Assembly (NCBI RefSeq): GCF_024178315.1
Contig: NZ_JAMZIK010000016.1
Span: 1-64,000 of the forward strand
Origin: Siccirubricoccus soli
Lineage (GTDB): Bacteria; Pseudomonadota; Alphaproteobacteria; Acetobacterales; Acetobacteraceae
Direction: 5' to 3'
Length of the DNA: 64,000 nucleotides
In this document: positions 1-9,820 of the stretch, in pieces
How the letters are laid out: every line of letters begins with the position of its first letter
How positions within the stretch are numbered: the stretch's first letter is position 1
Translations under genes and position numbers: made by a program
The notes under the pieces: generated by a model
What the model saw: the letters and a program-made list of their open reading frames with translations, nothing else
What the model was told of the DNA's origin: nothing
Databases searched by the model: none

Positions 1-530
1 GGGACCTCACCATCGGCTCCTCCGGCCAGGGCAGCGCCACGCATTTCCTCATCGAGCAACTCATGGCCGCCGCCGGCATCCGCCTGACGCATGTGCCCTA
101 TCGCGGCAGCAGCCAGTCCGTGCCGGATCTCATCGCCGGCAACGTGCAGGTGGTGATGGGCGAGATCTCCACCGTGGTGCCCACCTGGCGGGGCGGGCTG
201 ACGCGCATCCTGGCCACCACCGGCCCGACGCGCTCGCCCCTCGCCCCGGACATCCCGACGCTGATCGAGCAGGGCTTCCCCGGCCTCTCCGGCGGCTCCT
301 GGGCCGCGCTGGCGACAACGGGCGGCAGCCCGGCGGCGGCGATCCGCGCGCTGCACGCGGCGGCCATGGCGGCGCTGGCGGAGCCCGGCTACCGCGCGCG
401 GCAGGAGGAGGTGGGGGCGCAACTCTCGGAGGAGGCGGTGCGCAGCCCGGAAGGGCTCGCCGATTGGCTGCGGGCGGAACGCGCGCGGACGCGGGAGACG
501 GCGGAGCGGGCGGGGATCCGGGCGGAATAG
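1..530 (+). CDS. Bug/TctC-family solute-binding protein, C-terminal part
   Basis: The gene enters from the left edge, so its signal peptide and first lobe are missing; the reading frame is open from base 3. The visible part starts inside the conserved GSSGQGSATHF stretch and continues with VPYRGSSQSVPDLIAGNVQV and a second-lobe tail, the pattern of tripartite-tricarboxylate-type (Bug/TctC) periplasmic receptors. These bind small carboxylates or similar solutes and are greatly expanded in Acetobacteraceae and Burkholderiales. The ligand cannot be read from the sequence. It ends with TAG and faces the next gene, separated by a hairpin. Confidence 0.85.
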   Translation, partial: DLTIGSSGQGSATHFLIEQLMAAAGIRLTHVPYRGSSQSVPDLIAGNVQVVMGEISTVVPTWRGGLTRILATTGPTRSPLAPDIPTLIEQGFPGLSGGSWAALATTGGSPAAAIRALHAAAMAALAEPGYRARQEEVGAQLSEEAVRSPEGLADWLRAERARTRETAERAGIRAE

Positions 531-549
531 GCCGCCCTCTCCCCGCCAA

Positions 550-572
550 GGGCCGGCCCCGAGGACCGGCCC
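550..572. terminator. Hairpin between convergent genes
   Basis: A 7-bp perfect stem, GGGCCGG (550-556) with CCGGCCC (566-572), and a 9-nt loop sits in the 52-bp gap between two convergent genes. There is no clear U-tract, so this is probably a weak bidirectional or Rho-assisted terminator. Confidence 0.4.
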
Positions 573-582
573 GGCTGCGTCC

Positions 583-1644
583 TCAGATGAGATGCAAGTC
601 CTGGCCGATCCCGGCCAGCCCGTCGCGCACCGTGGTGAAGGCGTCGTTCAGCCCGGGCAGCACGTCGTCGCGGAGATCGTCTGCCCAGCCCTGCAGCACC
701 TGCTCCCACACCGCGCCCGCGGCCTCGGCGCTCGGCGGCGGCGGGTCGCTGTTGTAGACGTCGCGCAGGAAGGCGAGGCCCGGATTGTCCTGCGGCGCAG
801 TCGGCACGAGAATGGTGCCGCCGCCGGCAGCCGCCACCTGCATTCCGGCAATATAGGTGTCGATGTCGTGGCGCGCGGGGTCGAGCTGCGCCAGCGCCGC
901 GACATCCGCCGCCGGCGAGAGCTCGCCCTCCGCCGTCGGCAGCAGCACGATGTCGCCGCGATTCTCGTAATTCACCGTCAGCGTGCCGAGCGTCGCCAGC
1001 GCCGCCTCCTTGGTCAGCCCCGGCATCTCCTCGGCGATCCGGGTGGCCGCGGCCTCCGCCAGATGGTTGTCGGCGCGCAGCACCTCGCCGATCTCGGCGC
1101 GATGCGCGCCGAGGAACACGGCGGGATCATCGGCGACGACGTAATTGATCGGCCGCGCATCGCCGCCCGGCGGCAGCACGGCGCCGGGGGAACCGAAGGT
1201 CACGGCATCATGCGCGACGCCGCCCGGCTGGTCCGGATGCTCCGCCATGTAGAGCTGCGCCATGGCGCCGCCCATGCTGTGGCCGGTGACGACGACCTGG
1301 TCGTAGAGGCCGCTCGCCGCCGCCGCATCCACCGCGGCGACCAGCGGCGCGAAGAGCGCGTAATCCTGGTTGATGCCGCTGAGACTGTGCTGGCTGTCGA
1401 TGCCATCATCGCTGCCGCGGAACGCGACGACGAGCGAGGTCTGGCCGTCCAGCTCGGCGCTCGTCACCAGCGCCGCGGCGTTGCCGTTGTGGAAGATGCC
1501 GTTCGCGAAACTCGCGCCGGTGGCGGGGTCGATCGGCAGCGAGTCGATGGCAAGAGGCGTGAATCCGGGCGGCAGCCCGAGGGCCGTGTCGGAATAGGCC
1601 GCAGAAGAGAGCTGCGCCAATTGCGCGTCCGTTGCAATGCTCAT
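583..1644 (-). CDS. Lipase-like alpha/beta hydrolase (class 3 type)
   Basis: A 353-residue protein with the nucleophile elbow GHSMGG inside VVVTGHSMGGAMAQLYMAEHPD, and an upstream VVAFRGSDD block typical of class-3 lipases (oxyanion region). Later D and H residues could complete the triad. No convincing signal peptide is visible. The frame is open further upstream, but ATG at 1644 is chosen because AAGGGAGA lies just before it and the family-like N-terminus starts there. It is convergent with the Bug gene and divergent from the DoxX gene. The substrate is unknown; acyl-ester hydrolysis is inferred from the fold. Confidence 0.7.
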   Translation of the reverse strand: MSIATDAQLAQLSSAAYSDTALGLPPGFTPLAIDSLPIDPATGASFANGIFHNGNAAALVTSAELDGQTSLVVAFRGSDDGIDSQHSLSGINQDYALFAPLVAAVDAAAASGLYDQVVVTGHSMGGAMAQLYMAEHPDQPGGVAHDAVTFGSPGAVLPPGGDARPINYVVADDPAVFLGAHRAEIGEVLRADNHLAEAAATRIAEEMPGLTKEAALATLGTLTVNYENRGDIVLLPTAEGELSPAADVAALAQLDPARHDIDTYIAGMQVAAAGGGTILVPTAPQDNPGLAFLRDVYNSDPPPPSAEAAGAVWEQVLQGWADDLRDDVLPGLNDAFTTVRDGLAGIGQDLHLI

Positions 1645-2232
1645 GTATGTCTCCCTTGGCGCGCCGAGCCCGTGGCCGGCGCTGCTCTGTGCGCCATGCG
1701 CTGTGGGGTGAAAAACACCTTGCCATTGGCCGGAGTTCCGCCGCTGCCGATTGCGATGGCCAGGCGTGCGGGAAATCTTTACACGCGCAATGCGGCCTGC
1801 TCCGTCATGCCGGCCGCTTCGGCAGGGAGGCGTGATCCATGTGGGATATGGTGGTGATAGCACCGCGCATGCGGGCCGTGCTGCGCATCGTGGCGGCGCT
1901 GATCTTCCTGGAACACGGCACGCAGAAGCTGTTCGGCTTCCCGCCACCCACGGGTGCCTTGCCGGCGGCCTTCTCGCTGCTGTGGATCGGCGGCGTGCTG
2001 GAGCTGGTGGGCGGCGTGCTGCTGATGCTCGGCCTCTTCACCCGCCCGGTCGCCTTCCTGCTGGCGGGCGAGATGGCCTTCGCCTACTGGATGTTCCACG
2101 CGCCGCGCAGTTTCTTTCCGGCACTGAATGGCGGCGACGCCGCCATCCTCTACTGCTTCGTCTTCCTCTACTTCGTCGCCGCGGGGCCGGGTGCCTGGGC
2201 GATCGACATCAAGCTGGGGCGGGAACCGGGGC

Positions 2233-3864
<1,632 letters not shown>

Positions 3865-4030
3865 GATGCCGCCATGTAAGGCAGGGCAGCAGGCGGCGCC
3901 AGGGTTGCGAGGGTCCCGCCCCATGCGCCCCGGCGGAGGCTGGGGTCCGCCCCGGAGATGCGAGGATCCGGGCGCGGGACGGGCCGACCTGCCGCGGGGG
4001 CGTGGCCCGGACGGGGCCCCGGCACGCGGC

Positions 4031-4528
4031 TCAGGCCGCCGCTGTCGCCGCGATCCCCTCCGCCAGCAGCGCCTGCAGATCCAGCGGCCGGTTGGTCATA
4101 TGAAGGTTGCCTTCGGCATCCCGGGGCCATTCGATCCGCGGGCGGTCGCGGTAGAGCTCCACCCCGTTGCCGTCCGGGTCCCGCAGATAGACGGCTTCCG
4201 AAACGCCATGGTCGGAGGCGCCTTCCAGCTCCACCCCCGCCTGGATCACCTTGAGCAGCGCCGCCCCCAGCGCCGCCCGGTCGGGATAGACCAGGGCCAC
4301 ATGGTAGAGGCCGGTGCTGCCGCGGGGCGGCGGCTCCCCGCCCGCGCTTTCCCAGGTGTTCAGGGCGATATGGTGGTGGTAGCCGCCGGCCGAGAGGAAG
4401 ACGGCCCGGTTGCCCATGCGCGCCTGCTCCTCCAGCCCGATCACGTCCCGCCAGAAGGCGAGGGCGCGGTCGAGGTCGGCGACCTTCAGATGGACATGGC
4501 CGATGCGGGCCTCGGGGTGGATGGACAT
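4031..4528 (-). CDS. VOC family (glyoxalase / extradiol dioxygenase-like) protein
   Basis: A 165-residue vicinal-oxygen-chelate protein. HVHLKVADLDRALAFWRDVIGL opens the first beta-alpha-beta-beta-beta module and YLRDPDGNGVELYRD closes the second; the H and E in these motifs are typical metal ligands. It resembles single-subunit CatE-like members, which act on catechols, glyoxalase substrates or antibiotics; the substrate cannot be told. ATG 4528 has AGGAG at good spacing. It stands alone between prfC and rpoH. Confidence 0.85.
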   Translation of the reverse strand: MSIHPEARIGHVHLKVADLDRALAFWRDVIGLEEQARMGNRAVFLSAGGYHHHIALNTWESAGGEPPPRGSTGLYHVALVYPDRAALGAALLKVIQAGVELEGASDHGVSEAVYLRDPDGNGVELYRDRPRIEWPRDAEGNLHMTNRPLDLQALLAEGIAATAAA

Positions 4529-4622
4529 GGTGTTGCTCCTGTTCCTCCCCCTAGCTGGGCCGGTGGCGGGCTCCGATCCAATCATCTTGCGGGATGCCGG
4601 TGATCCACTCCGGAAATGAGAA

Positions 4623-4648
4623 GGGCGGCCGGGTCCCCCCGGCCGCCC
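4623..4648 (-). terminator. Strong hairpin downstream of rpoH
   Basis: A perfect 11-bp GC stem (4623-4633 with 4638-4648) and a 4-nt loop lies about 50 bp past the rpoH stop. Read on the minus strand it is followed by TTCTCATTTCC, a weakly U-rich tail, consistent with an rpoH terminator. Confidence 0.6.
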
Positions 4649-4700
4649 CCTGTTCACCCTGTCGCAGGCGCTGGTCTTGGACCGCGAGCCCTCGCAGGCC

Positions 4701-5582
4701 TCAGACCGCGAGCCTTCGCTCGACCACCTGCTGCTTCATGCTCTTCTGCAGCTTCTCGAAGGCGCGGACCTCGATCTGCCGCACCCGCTCCCGGCTGATA
4801 TTGTATTGCTGGGAGAGCTCCTCGAGGGTGGTCGGCTCGTCCTTCAGCCGGCGCTCGATCAGGATGTGGCGCTCGCGCTCGTTCAGCGTCTTCAGCGCCT
4901 CCCCCAGCAGGGCGCGGCGGTTGGAGAGGTCCTCCCGGTCCGCCAGGGTGCTTTCCTGGGTCTCCTGCTCATCCACCAGCCAGTCCTGCCACTCGCCCTC
5001 GCTGTCCGCCCGCACCGGGGCGTTCAGGGAATGGTCGGGGCTGGCCAGACGGCGGTTCATGGAAACCACGTCCTGTTCCGGCACCTGCAGGGCGTGGGCG
5101 ATCTTCTCCACCTGCTCGGCCTGCAGGTCGCCATCCTCCAGCGCGGACATCTGGGCCTTCAGCCGCCGCAGGTTGAAGAACAGCTTCTTCTGGGCGGCGG
5201 TGGTGCCCATCTTCACAAGTGACCAGGAGTGCAGGATGTACTCTTGGATTGCGGCGCGGATCCACCACATAGCGTAGGTGGCCAGGCGGAAGCCGCGGTC
5301 CGGGTCGAACCGCTTCACCGCCTGCATCATGCCGACATTGCCTTCGGAGATCAGTTCGCCGACGGGCAGGCCATAGCCGCGATAGCCCATAGCGATCTTG
5401 GCCACGAGCCGAAGGTGCGAGGTTACGAGCTTGTGAGCCGCACGCTCGTCGCTGTGGTCGCGCCAGCGCTTGGCGAGTTCGAGCTCTTCCTCCGCGGAGA
5501 GCATGGGGAACTTGCGGATCTCCTGCAGGTAGCGGGAGAGGTTGCCCTCAGGGGCGATGGGGATGATGGAGCTGGAAGCCAT
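4701..5582 (-). CDS. rpoH: RNA polymerase sigma-32 (heat-shock) factor
   Basis: 293 residues, full length for RpoH. Region 2 is present (RLVAKIAMGYRGYGLPVGEL, then DPDRGFRLATYAMWWIRAAIQEYILHSW), with the RpoH box in the QKKLFFNLRR stretch and region 4 with an HTH (TTLEELSQQYNISRERVRQIE). It directs RNA polymerase to heat-shock promoters. AGGAGG lies about 11 bases before ATG 5582. The gene order rluD-rpoH is common in alphaproteobacteria. A 231-bp gap to the upstream rluD stop leaves room for its own promoter, though I cannot point to a convincing one. Confidence 0.96.
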   Translation of the reverse strand: MASSSIIPIAPEGNLSRYLQEIRKFPMLSAEEELELAKRWRDHSDERAAHKLVTSHLRLVAKIAMGYRGYGLPVGELISEGNVGMMQAVKRFDPDRGFRLATYAMWWIRAAIQEYILHSWSLVKMGTTAAQKKLFFNLRRLKAQMSALEDGDLQAEQVEKIAHALQVPEQDVVSMNRRLASPDHSLNAPVRADSEGEWQDWLVDEQETQESTLADREDLSNRRALLGEALKTLNERERHILIERRLKDEPTTLEELSQQYNISRERVRQIEVRAFEKLQKSMKQQVVERRLAV

Positions 5583-5790
5583 AGGGATATCTGCCTCCTG
5601 CGTCGAAGGGCCTCCCCGTGACGGCGGGGCCCGGCCGGCGCGAATTGCTGGCAGTTCGAACGCCCCTCAGGCCCAGCCGACACGCATGCCCCGGTCACGA
5701 CAGGGCGAGCAAGCTGCAAATCGGGCCTTAGCGGCACCTGGGGGGCGCTGCCTTCGGGGAGTTTGTACCGCCTTTGGGCCGGGCTGTCCA

Positions 5791-5814
5791 TAAAAACCGA
5801 GTATCGGGGTCGGT
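5791..5814 (-). terminator. Possible terminator of rluD
   Basis: On the minus strand ACCGA (5814-5810) can pair with TCGGT (5800-5796) over a 9-nt loop, followed directly by TTTT. The stem is short, so it is a weak candidate separating rluD from rpoH transcription. Confidence 0.4.
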
Positions 5815-6824
5815 TACTCGGCGTTACCGTTCAGTAACTGCAGCAGCCCGGCGAGATCCGGCGGCAGCGGGCTTTCGAAGCGCAGGGCGGCGCCGCTGAC
5901 CGGGTGGCGGAAGCCAAGGGTCGCGGCATGCAGCGCCTGGCGGGGGAAGCTCAGCAGCCCCTCCCGCACCGGGCCGGGCAGCAGGCGGGCGGCGGCCGGA
6001 GTGCGGCGGAGATACACCGGGTCCCCTATCAAAGGGTGACCGCGCTCGGCCAGGTGGACCCGGATCTGATGGGTACGGCCGGTGGCGAGGCGGCAGCGCA
6101 GCAGGGCGCAGGCGGCACCCCAGGCGCGGGTGGTGGCGTAGCGGGTGAGCGCTGGCTTGCCCCCACGGGCGACGACGGCCATGCGCTTGCGGTCGGCCGG
6201 GTGGCGGCCGATCGGCGCCTCGATCTCCCCCGCCGGCGGCTGCGGCAGGCCCCAGGCGAGGGCGATGTATTCCCGGTCCAGGTCGCGGGTGGCGAAGGCC
6301 TCGGAGAGCGCGCGCAGCGCCCGTTCCGTCTTCGCCACCACCATGACGCCGGAGGTATCCTTGTCCAGCCGGTGGACGATGCCGGGGCGCTTCTCCCCGT
6401 TGATACCCGGCAGATCCTCCCCCGCATGGGCCAGCAAGGCGTTCACCAGCGTGCCGTCCTGGTTGCCGGGGGCGGGGTGGACGACGAGGCCGGCCGGCTT
6501 GTCCAGCACGATCAGCTCGGCATCCTCGAAGAGGATGGTGAGGGGAATGTCCTGGGCCACCGGCAGGGCCGGGATGGCGGCGGGGATGGCAAGGGCATAG
6601 GTGGCGCCGGGGCGGATGGCTTCTGAGGCATCGCGCAGCGGGGCGCCGTCCCGGGTGGCGGCGCCGGCGGCGATCAGCGCCTTGACGCGGGAGCGGGAGA
6701 GCGAGCCTATCGCCGCCGCGAGGAAGCGGTCGGCGCGCTCGCCCGCCGCCTCCGGGCCGGCGGTGACGGTGATGGTTTCGGCGACAGGGGGGGAATCGGT
6801 GGGCGCGCTCAAGGCTCTGGTCAT
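5814..6824 (-). CDS. rluD: RluA/RluD family 23S rRNA pseudouridine synthase
   Basis: 336 residues. An N-terminal S4 RNA-binding domain (AGERADRFLAAAIGSLSRSRVKALI, about residues 28-75) is followed by the catalytic domain with the motif HRLDKDTSGVMVVAKT that carries the catalytic Asp. The enzyme isomerises uridine in large-subunit rRNA; RluD is the most likely member from size, S4 domain and rpoH linkage, but RluC cannot be excluded. ATG 6824 lies inside the 5' end of the divergent small gene, giving overlapping 5' ends. Confidence 0.85.
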   Translation of the reverse strand: MTRALSAPTDSPPVAETITVTAGPEAAGERADRFLAAAIGSLSRSRVKALIAAGAATRDGAPLRDASEAIRPGATYALAIPAAIPALPVAQDIPLTILFEDAELIVLDKPAGLVVHPAPGNQDGTLVNALLAHAGEDLPGINGEKRPGIVHRLDKDTSGVMVVAKTERALRALSEAFATRDLDREYIALAWGLPQPPAGEIEAPIGRHPADRKRMAVVARGGKPALTRYATTRAWGAACALLRCRLATGRTHQIRVHLAERGHPLIGDPVYLRRTPAAARLLPGPVREGLLSFPRQALHAATLGFRHPVSGAALRFESPLPPDLAGLLQLLNGNAE

Positions 6825-7077
6825 CGGGATGGGGGTGCTGATCCTGGCGGGCACCGTGACGCTGGTCGTGCTGCTCGTCCAGCGCGCCGGCGGCGGCATG
6901 GGCGCGGGCGGGCAGTGGGAACTGGCACTGGAGGCGCCGGAGGGCTCGCGCATCGCCGGCGTGGCCGCGGCCGGGGATGGGGCGGCGGTGCTGCTGCAGC
7001 GGCCGGATGGCGAGCGGGTAGTGGTTGTGGACCCGAAGCGCGGGCGGGTGGTGGGGGAGATCCGGCTGGGGCGATAG
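6799..7077 (+). CDS. Small single-span membrane protein, DUF6476-like
   Basis: 92 residues from GTG 6799, preceded by a G-rich ribosome site (GGGGGG). One strong transmembrane helix (ALVIGMGVLILAGTVTLVVL, about residues 6-26) is followed by a soluble tail with two beta-hairpin-like repeats (LEAPEGSRIAGVAAAGDG and LLQRPDGERVVVVDPKRG). Small proteins of this shape lie divergently beside rluD in related alphaproteobacteria. No function is known. The frame is open much further upstream, but that part is only the antisense of rluD. Confidence 0.65.
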   Translation: MGALKALVIGMGVLILAGTVTLVVLLVQRAGGGMGAGGQWELALEAPEGSRIAGVAAAGDGAAVLLQRPDGERVVVVDPKRGRVVGEIRLGR

Positions 7078-7459
7078 GACCGGCAGCGAGGCTGGAAGAG
7101 GGGCGGCGGGGCTCACTCAGAATTCGCATCAAGCGTCCGCTTCGGCGTCGGGCTGGGCGGATGGTGTCAGGACGGGCGAAGGCCAGGAGATGCCAGAAGC
7201 ACCACCCCGAGCCGAATTCGCGGGACGGCGCTGGCTCGGCCCGCAGGGATGGACCGTTGCAAAAGCGCAGTTCGTCATTCTGTTCAAGGATCGCTTCGCC
7301 ACCCGAGCATCGCGGTTCACCACGAAATTCCTGACACTCCCCTATCCGCCGCCTTGGCAAGGGGGCTGACGTCGCAGTGAAGCATGACAGACCCGCTACA
7401 AAGTCTGAAAGGGGGAGTTGTGTTACGGCCAGACTTTGCTAGAAGCCTCCACACGGAGC
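7078..7459. other. Non-coding interval before tRNA-Gly
   Basis: About 380 bp with no supported gene. It must contain the tRNA promoter, but I see no box pair good enough to name. It marks the last stretch of undisturbed core chromosome before the island. Confidence 0.5.
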
Positions 7460-7534
7460 GCGGGCGTAGCTCAGGGGTAGAGCACAACCTTGCCAAGGTT
7501 GGGGTCGAGGGTTCGAATCCCTTCGCCCGCTCCA
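7460..7534 (+). tRNA. tRNA-Gly (anticodon GCC)
   Basis: A complete 75-nt cloverleaf including CCA. Acceptor GCGGGCG (7460-7466) pairs with CGCCCGC (7524-7530); D arm GCTC/GAGC; anticodon stem CAACC/GGTTG around loop TTGCCAA (anticodon GCC at 7492-7494); T arm GAGGG TTCGAAT CCCTT; encoded CCA at 7532-7534. Its 3' half is the integration site of the island that follows: the same 52 bp recur at 24896. Confidence 0.97.
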
Positions 7535-8688
7535 GTTATCAAAGGCTTAGCGGTCGGATTGCCGTCCTTCCGCCCAGTCTCTAGCACGCAGCTAGCACGC
7601 ATGGTTGTTGGTACCATCGCCCGGGTTGCCGCCCGGGCGATGTCGTTTGCGATCTCGTCCAGAGCCTCGCAAGCCTTCGCAAGGTAATCCGGGTCTACAT
7701 GGATGTATCTCCTTGTGGTTGGACTGCCCGGCAGGCGGTGCCCCAGCAAAACTTCGATCTGATCTGGGTCCACACCCCGCTTCTTGAGCGTCGTGGCTAT
7801 GGTGTGCCTGATCGTATAGGGAACGACATCCGTTCCGAAGCCGGCTGCGTCCCGCAAGGCCTGAAAGGCACCCGAGACCTTCGCTACTGGCTTGCCGCGG
7901 AAACTGACCAGATAGCCATCGGCCGCGGTTACCCACGGAACTAGCCACTTCGGCATCGGCAGCACGGGCCGCCGCTTGTTTGTCTCGTCGCGCCCCACCG
8001 GGTTGAGATCAATGACCGAATCTTCCAGGCTGCACCGGTCGCGTGTGAGCTGAAGCGCGGCCGCTGGGCGAGCTGCGGTGCCGATGAGGATGGCCAAGAA
8101 CCACCTCAGGTGTTCAGGCATATCCGCGTCCCAGAGGCGAGCTAGTTCCTGGACAGTGAGGACCCGACTGCGGCCTTTCCCTTCCGGCAGCCTGATGAAG
8201 GGAATTGGGCTGGCGAGTTCTCTGTTCAGGTGGGCCCAGTTGATAGCGGCCTTGGCAGCACCGAAAGCGCGACGGATGGTCCAGATGTCGTAGCCATCGG
8301 CCCTCATTGTGCGCATTGCCTCACGCTGCCTGTCAGCAATGAGCTCACCGGCAGTGATCCCCGCTGGAAGGTATCTCAGCATTAGGCCCAGGCTGACGCG
8401 CTGCGCTCCGTCACCTATCACATGCTGCCCGTGGCGCTCGAAATAGCGGGCGAAGATGCGTGCGATGGTCACGTCGTCAGGACTGGCTTGCTTCGTAGCT
8501 ACGTTGCGGGTGACCCACTCTGCGAGCGCGATTTCGGCTTCCCGAAGATCTGCAGTGCCGAGTGATGCTCGGCAAGTTTGGCGGGTAGCTGCGTCGAACC
8601 AGGTCCGGCACCACATGGCGCTGCCCTTCCGCTGGCTGAGCCAGTAGCCGGCGATTTCCCCGAGGCGCTTCGGTCCGCTTCGGCGCAT
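7471..8688 (-). CDS. Tyrosine-type integrase of the island
   Basis: 405 residues. N-terminal SAM-like DNA-binding region (about 70-165), then a catalytic domain with Arg in GTAARPAAAL (R207), Lys near NKRR (238), YTIRHT (R294; the usual first His of the HxxR box is Tyr 291), GHR (H317) and the nucleophile in RRYIHV (Y328). The last residues are not native protein: GEGIRTLDPNLGKV is the antisense of the tRNA, and the stop lies within the tRNA gene. The start ATG 8688 lies within the upstream HTH gene. It should catalyse integration and excision at the 52-bp core. Confidence 0.92.
   Translation of the reverse strand: MRRSGPKRLGEIAGYWLSQRKGSAMWCRTWFDAATRQTCRASLGTADLREAEIALAEWVTRNVATKQASPDDVTIARIFARYFERHGQHVIGDGAQRVSLGLMLRYLPAGITAGELIADRQREAMRTMRADGYDIWTIRRAFGAAKAAINWAHLNRELASPIPFIRLPEGKGRSRVLTVQELARLWDADMPEHLRWFLAILIGTAARPAAALQLTRDRCSLEDSVIDLNPVGRDETNKRRPVLPMPKWLVPWVTAADGYLVSFRGKPVAKVSGAFQALRDAAGFGTDVVPYTIRHTIATTLKKRGVDPDQIEVLLGHRLPGSPTTRRYIHVDPDYLAKACEALDEIANDIARAATRAMVPTTMRASCVLETGRKDGNPTAKPLITGAGEGIRTLDPNLGKVVLYP
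7485..7536 (+). repeat. attL core (52-bp direct repeat)
   Basis: Begins at the anticodon stem of tRNA-Gly and ends two bases after CCA. All 52 bases match 24896-24947 in the same orientation. This copy completes the functional tRNA. Confidence 0.93.
7581..7601 (+). repeat. Paired arm-type repeats, left end
   Basis: CTAGCACGCA occurs at 7581-7590 and again at 7592-7601, an 11-bp step, 45 bp inside attL. The same pair occurs near attR (24794-24814). Paired 10-bp repeats one helical turn apart near both ends of an integrated element are the expected layout for integrase arm-binding sites. They lie within the 3' coding end of the integrase gene. Confidence 0.6.
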
Positions 8689-8930
8689 GGCGCCACCTCC
8701 CGTGAAGCCATGTATTCGGCCAGGAACGCCAGGGTGTACCGAGGACGGCCACCGATCATCATGAAGCGGATGCGGCCACGCTTCCGCTCGCGCTGAAGCG
8801 TGGCTTTCGAGACGCCCAGCCGCCTCGCTCCCTCCGCCTCAGTGAACGGCGTCGGAGCATGCTCACCGGCATTGGAGGCGGCCGCAGCAATCAGGCGCGT
8901 CTCGGCTAAATTGTCGATCGCTTCTGTCAC
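8499..8930 (-). CDS. HTH DNA-binding protein, excisionase-like
   Basis: 143 residues from GTG 8930, which has GGAGG at good spacing; the frame is open further upstream but without a better start. Residues about 28-75 (FTEAEGARRLGVSKATLQRERKRGRIRFMMIGGRPRYTLAFLAEYM) are a MerR/excisionase-like winged HTH. The C-terminal 63 residues are read from DNA that also encodes the integrase N-terminus in another frame and look low in complexity, so the functional part may be only the first 80 residues. The position directly before int fits a directionality factor or int regulator. Confidence 0.65.
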   Translation of the reverse strand: MTEAIDNLAETRLIAAAASNAGEHAPTPFTEAEGARRLGVSKATLQRERKRGRIRFMMIGGRPRYTLAFLAEYMASREVAPCAEADRSASGKSPATGSASGRAAPCGAGPGSTQLPAKLAEHHSALQIFGKPKSRSQSGSPAT

Positions 8931-9036
8931 AAAGGCCTCCAGCGCCTCGCTCGGCCTCTCAATAAGCAGCACATCCGGTGCACGAGAAGGCAATTGCGTG
9001 CGGCAAATGCCATGCACCTGAAGAACGCAAGCCGCG

Positions 9037-9064
9037 CTTACGAATGTGCCGGCACATTCGTAAG
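9037..9064. promoter_or_regulatory. 28-bp perfect palindrome
   Basis: CTTACGAATGTGCC (9037-9050) is followed at once by its exact reverse complement (9051-9064). It lies about 107 bp upstream of the HTH/integrase genes, where no gene is supported (8931-9379). A dimeric regulator operator is the simplest reading; a cruciform or replication/recombination site is possible. Confidence 0.6.
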
Positions 9065-9191
9065 TCAGACTTTGCGTTTCAAAGGCCGCAAGTTCGTTAT
9101 CGGCGGGCGGCGGTAGCGAATCGGGCCGATGTGCGCTGGCGCCGCCAAACCATAGCCGCGAGCGTGACGCGCTCAGTGCGCCGCGCTTGCT

Positions 9192-9239
9192 GTATCGACG
9201 GCCGTATCGGCAACCGTCGCGGTAAGCGTATCGGCAAGC
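9192..9239 (-). repeat. Iteron array A (four 12-bp units)
   Basis: Read on the minus strand: GCTTGCCGATAC, GCTTACCGCGAC, GGTTGCCGATAC, GGCCGTCGATAC in direct tandem, followed by a conserved CAAGCGCGG. Beside it (9247-9285) lie four GTCCC/GGGAC words. The whole block of about 130 bp recurs in opposite orientation at about 10965-11110 (array B). No function is proven; replication origin or regulator-binding array are the main options. Confidence 0.6.
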
Positions 9240-9379
9240 ATCGCAGTCGGGACGTCTGTCCCAGCTTTGTCCCGGATCAGTCCCGCTTTTGCCTCGGATT
9301 TGCGCCACTTTCGTCGCGGCTTTGCAGGACTTCTGAGGGGGATTTGCGGAATCGAATTTCACACAGACCAAGTGACCCC

Positions 9380-9820
9380 TCACGGGGTCATGCCGCCAAG
9401 CGTCGGGCAACCTCCTTTCAGCGCCGCGAGCTCGGCCTCGGCCGCCGCCAGGAACGTGTGGCGTTCTGGATCCCGCCCCTCGGCGACCAGGATCCTTCCC
9501 ACTGCCACCTTCGCTTCCGCCTCCGCGACGGTCTGCGCTGGCATGGTCTCCAATGCCGTGACGGCACGGCTTGGCGCATCCTCGAGGCGATGGACCTCGG
9601 CCTGAAGATCCGCGACCAACGCCATCGCCTGGCGGAGGGCCTCGTCCGCAGATGGCAGGGCCCTGCGCGCGTGGTGGAAGTGCTGGCAGAGTTCTTCGAC
9701 GCCGAGCCTTGCGGGACCGCTGTCAGAGCCAGTGCCGCTGGGCACGGGGCCTGGCCGGAGCCGAAGTGGCAGGGCAGCTCCGGCGAGCAGGCGGTCCCTG
9801 CGGGAGGCGTCCACGCTCAT
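9380..9820 (-). CDS. Hypothetical protein, last gene of small operon
   Basis: 146 residues, not recognised. Starts at ATG 9820, overlapping the stop of the gene before it by an ATGA junction. Residues about 50-140 are predicted helical with charged repeats (ADEALRQAMALVADLQAEVHRLEDA and ERHTFLAAAEAELAALKGG), suggesting a coiled coil. The N-terminal 40 residues are rich in Arg, Gly and Pro. Transcribed with the two upstream genes from the 10500 region; function unknown. Confidence 0.6.
   Translation of the reverse strand: MSVDASRRDRLLAGAALPLRLRPGPVPSGTGSDSGPARLGVEELCQHFHHARRALPSADEALRQAMALVADLQAEVHRLEDAPSRAVTALETMPAQTVAEAEAKVAVGRILVAEGRDPERHTFLAAAEAELAALKGGCPTLGGMTP

Noticed and set aside
592-1857. 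421-aa plus-strand frame opposite the lipase
   Set aside because: Rich in Arg/His with no domain; the minus strand has GHSMGG and a good ribosome site.
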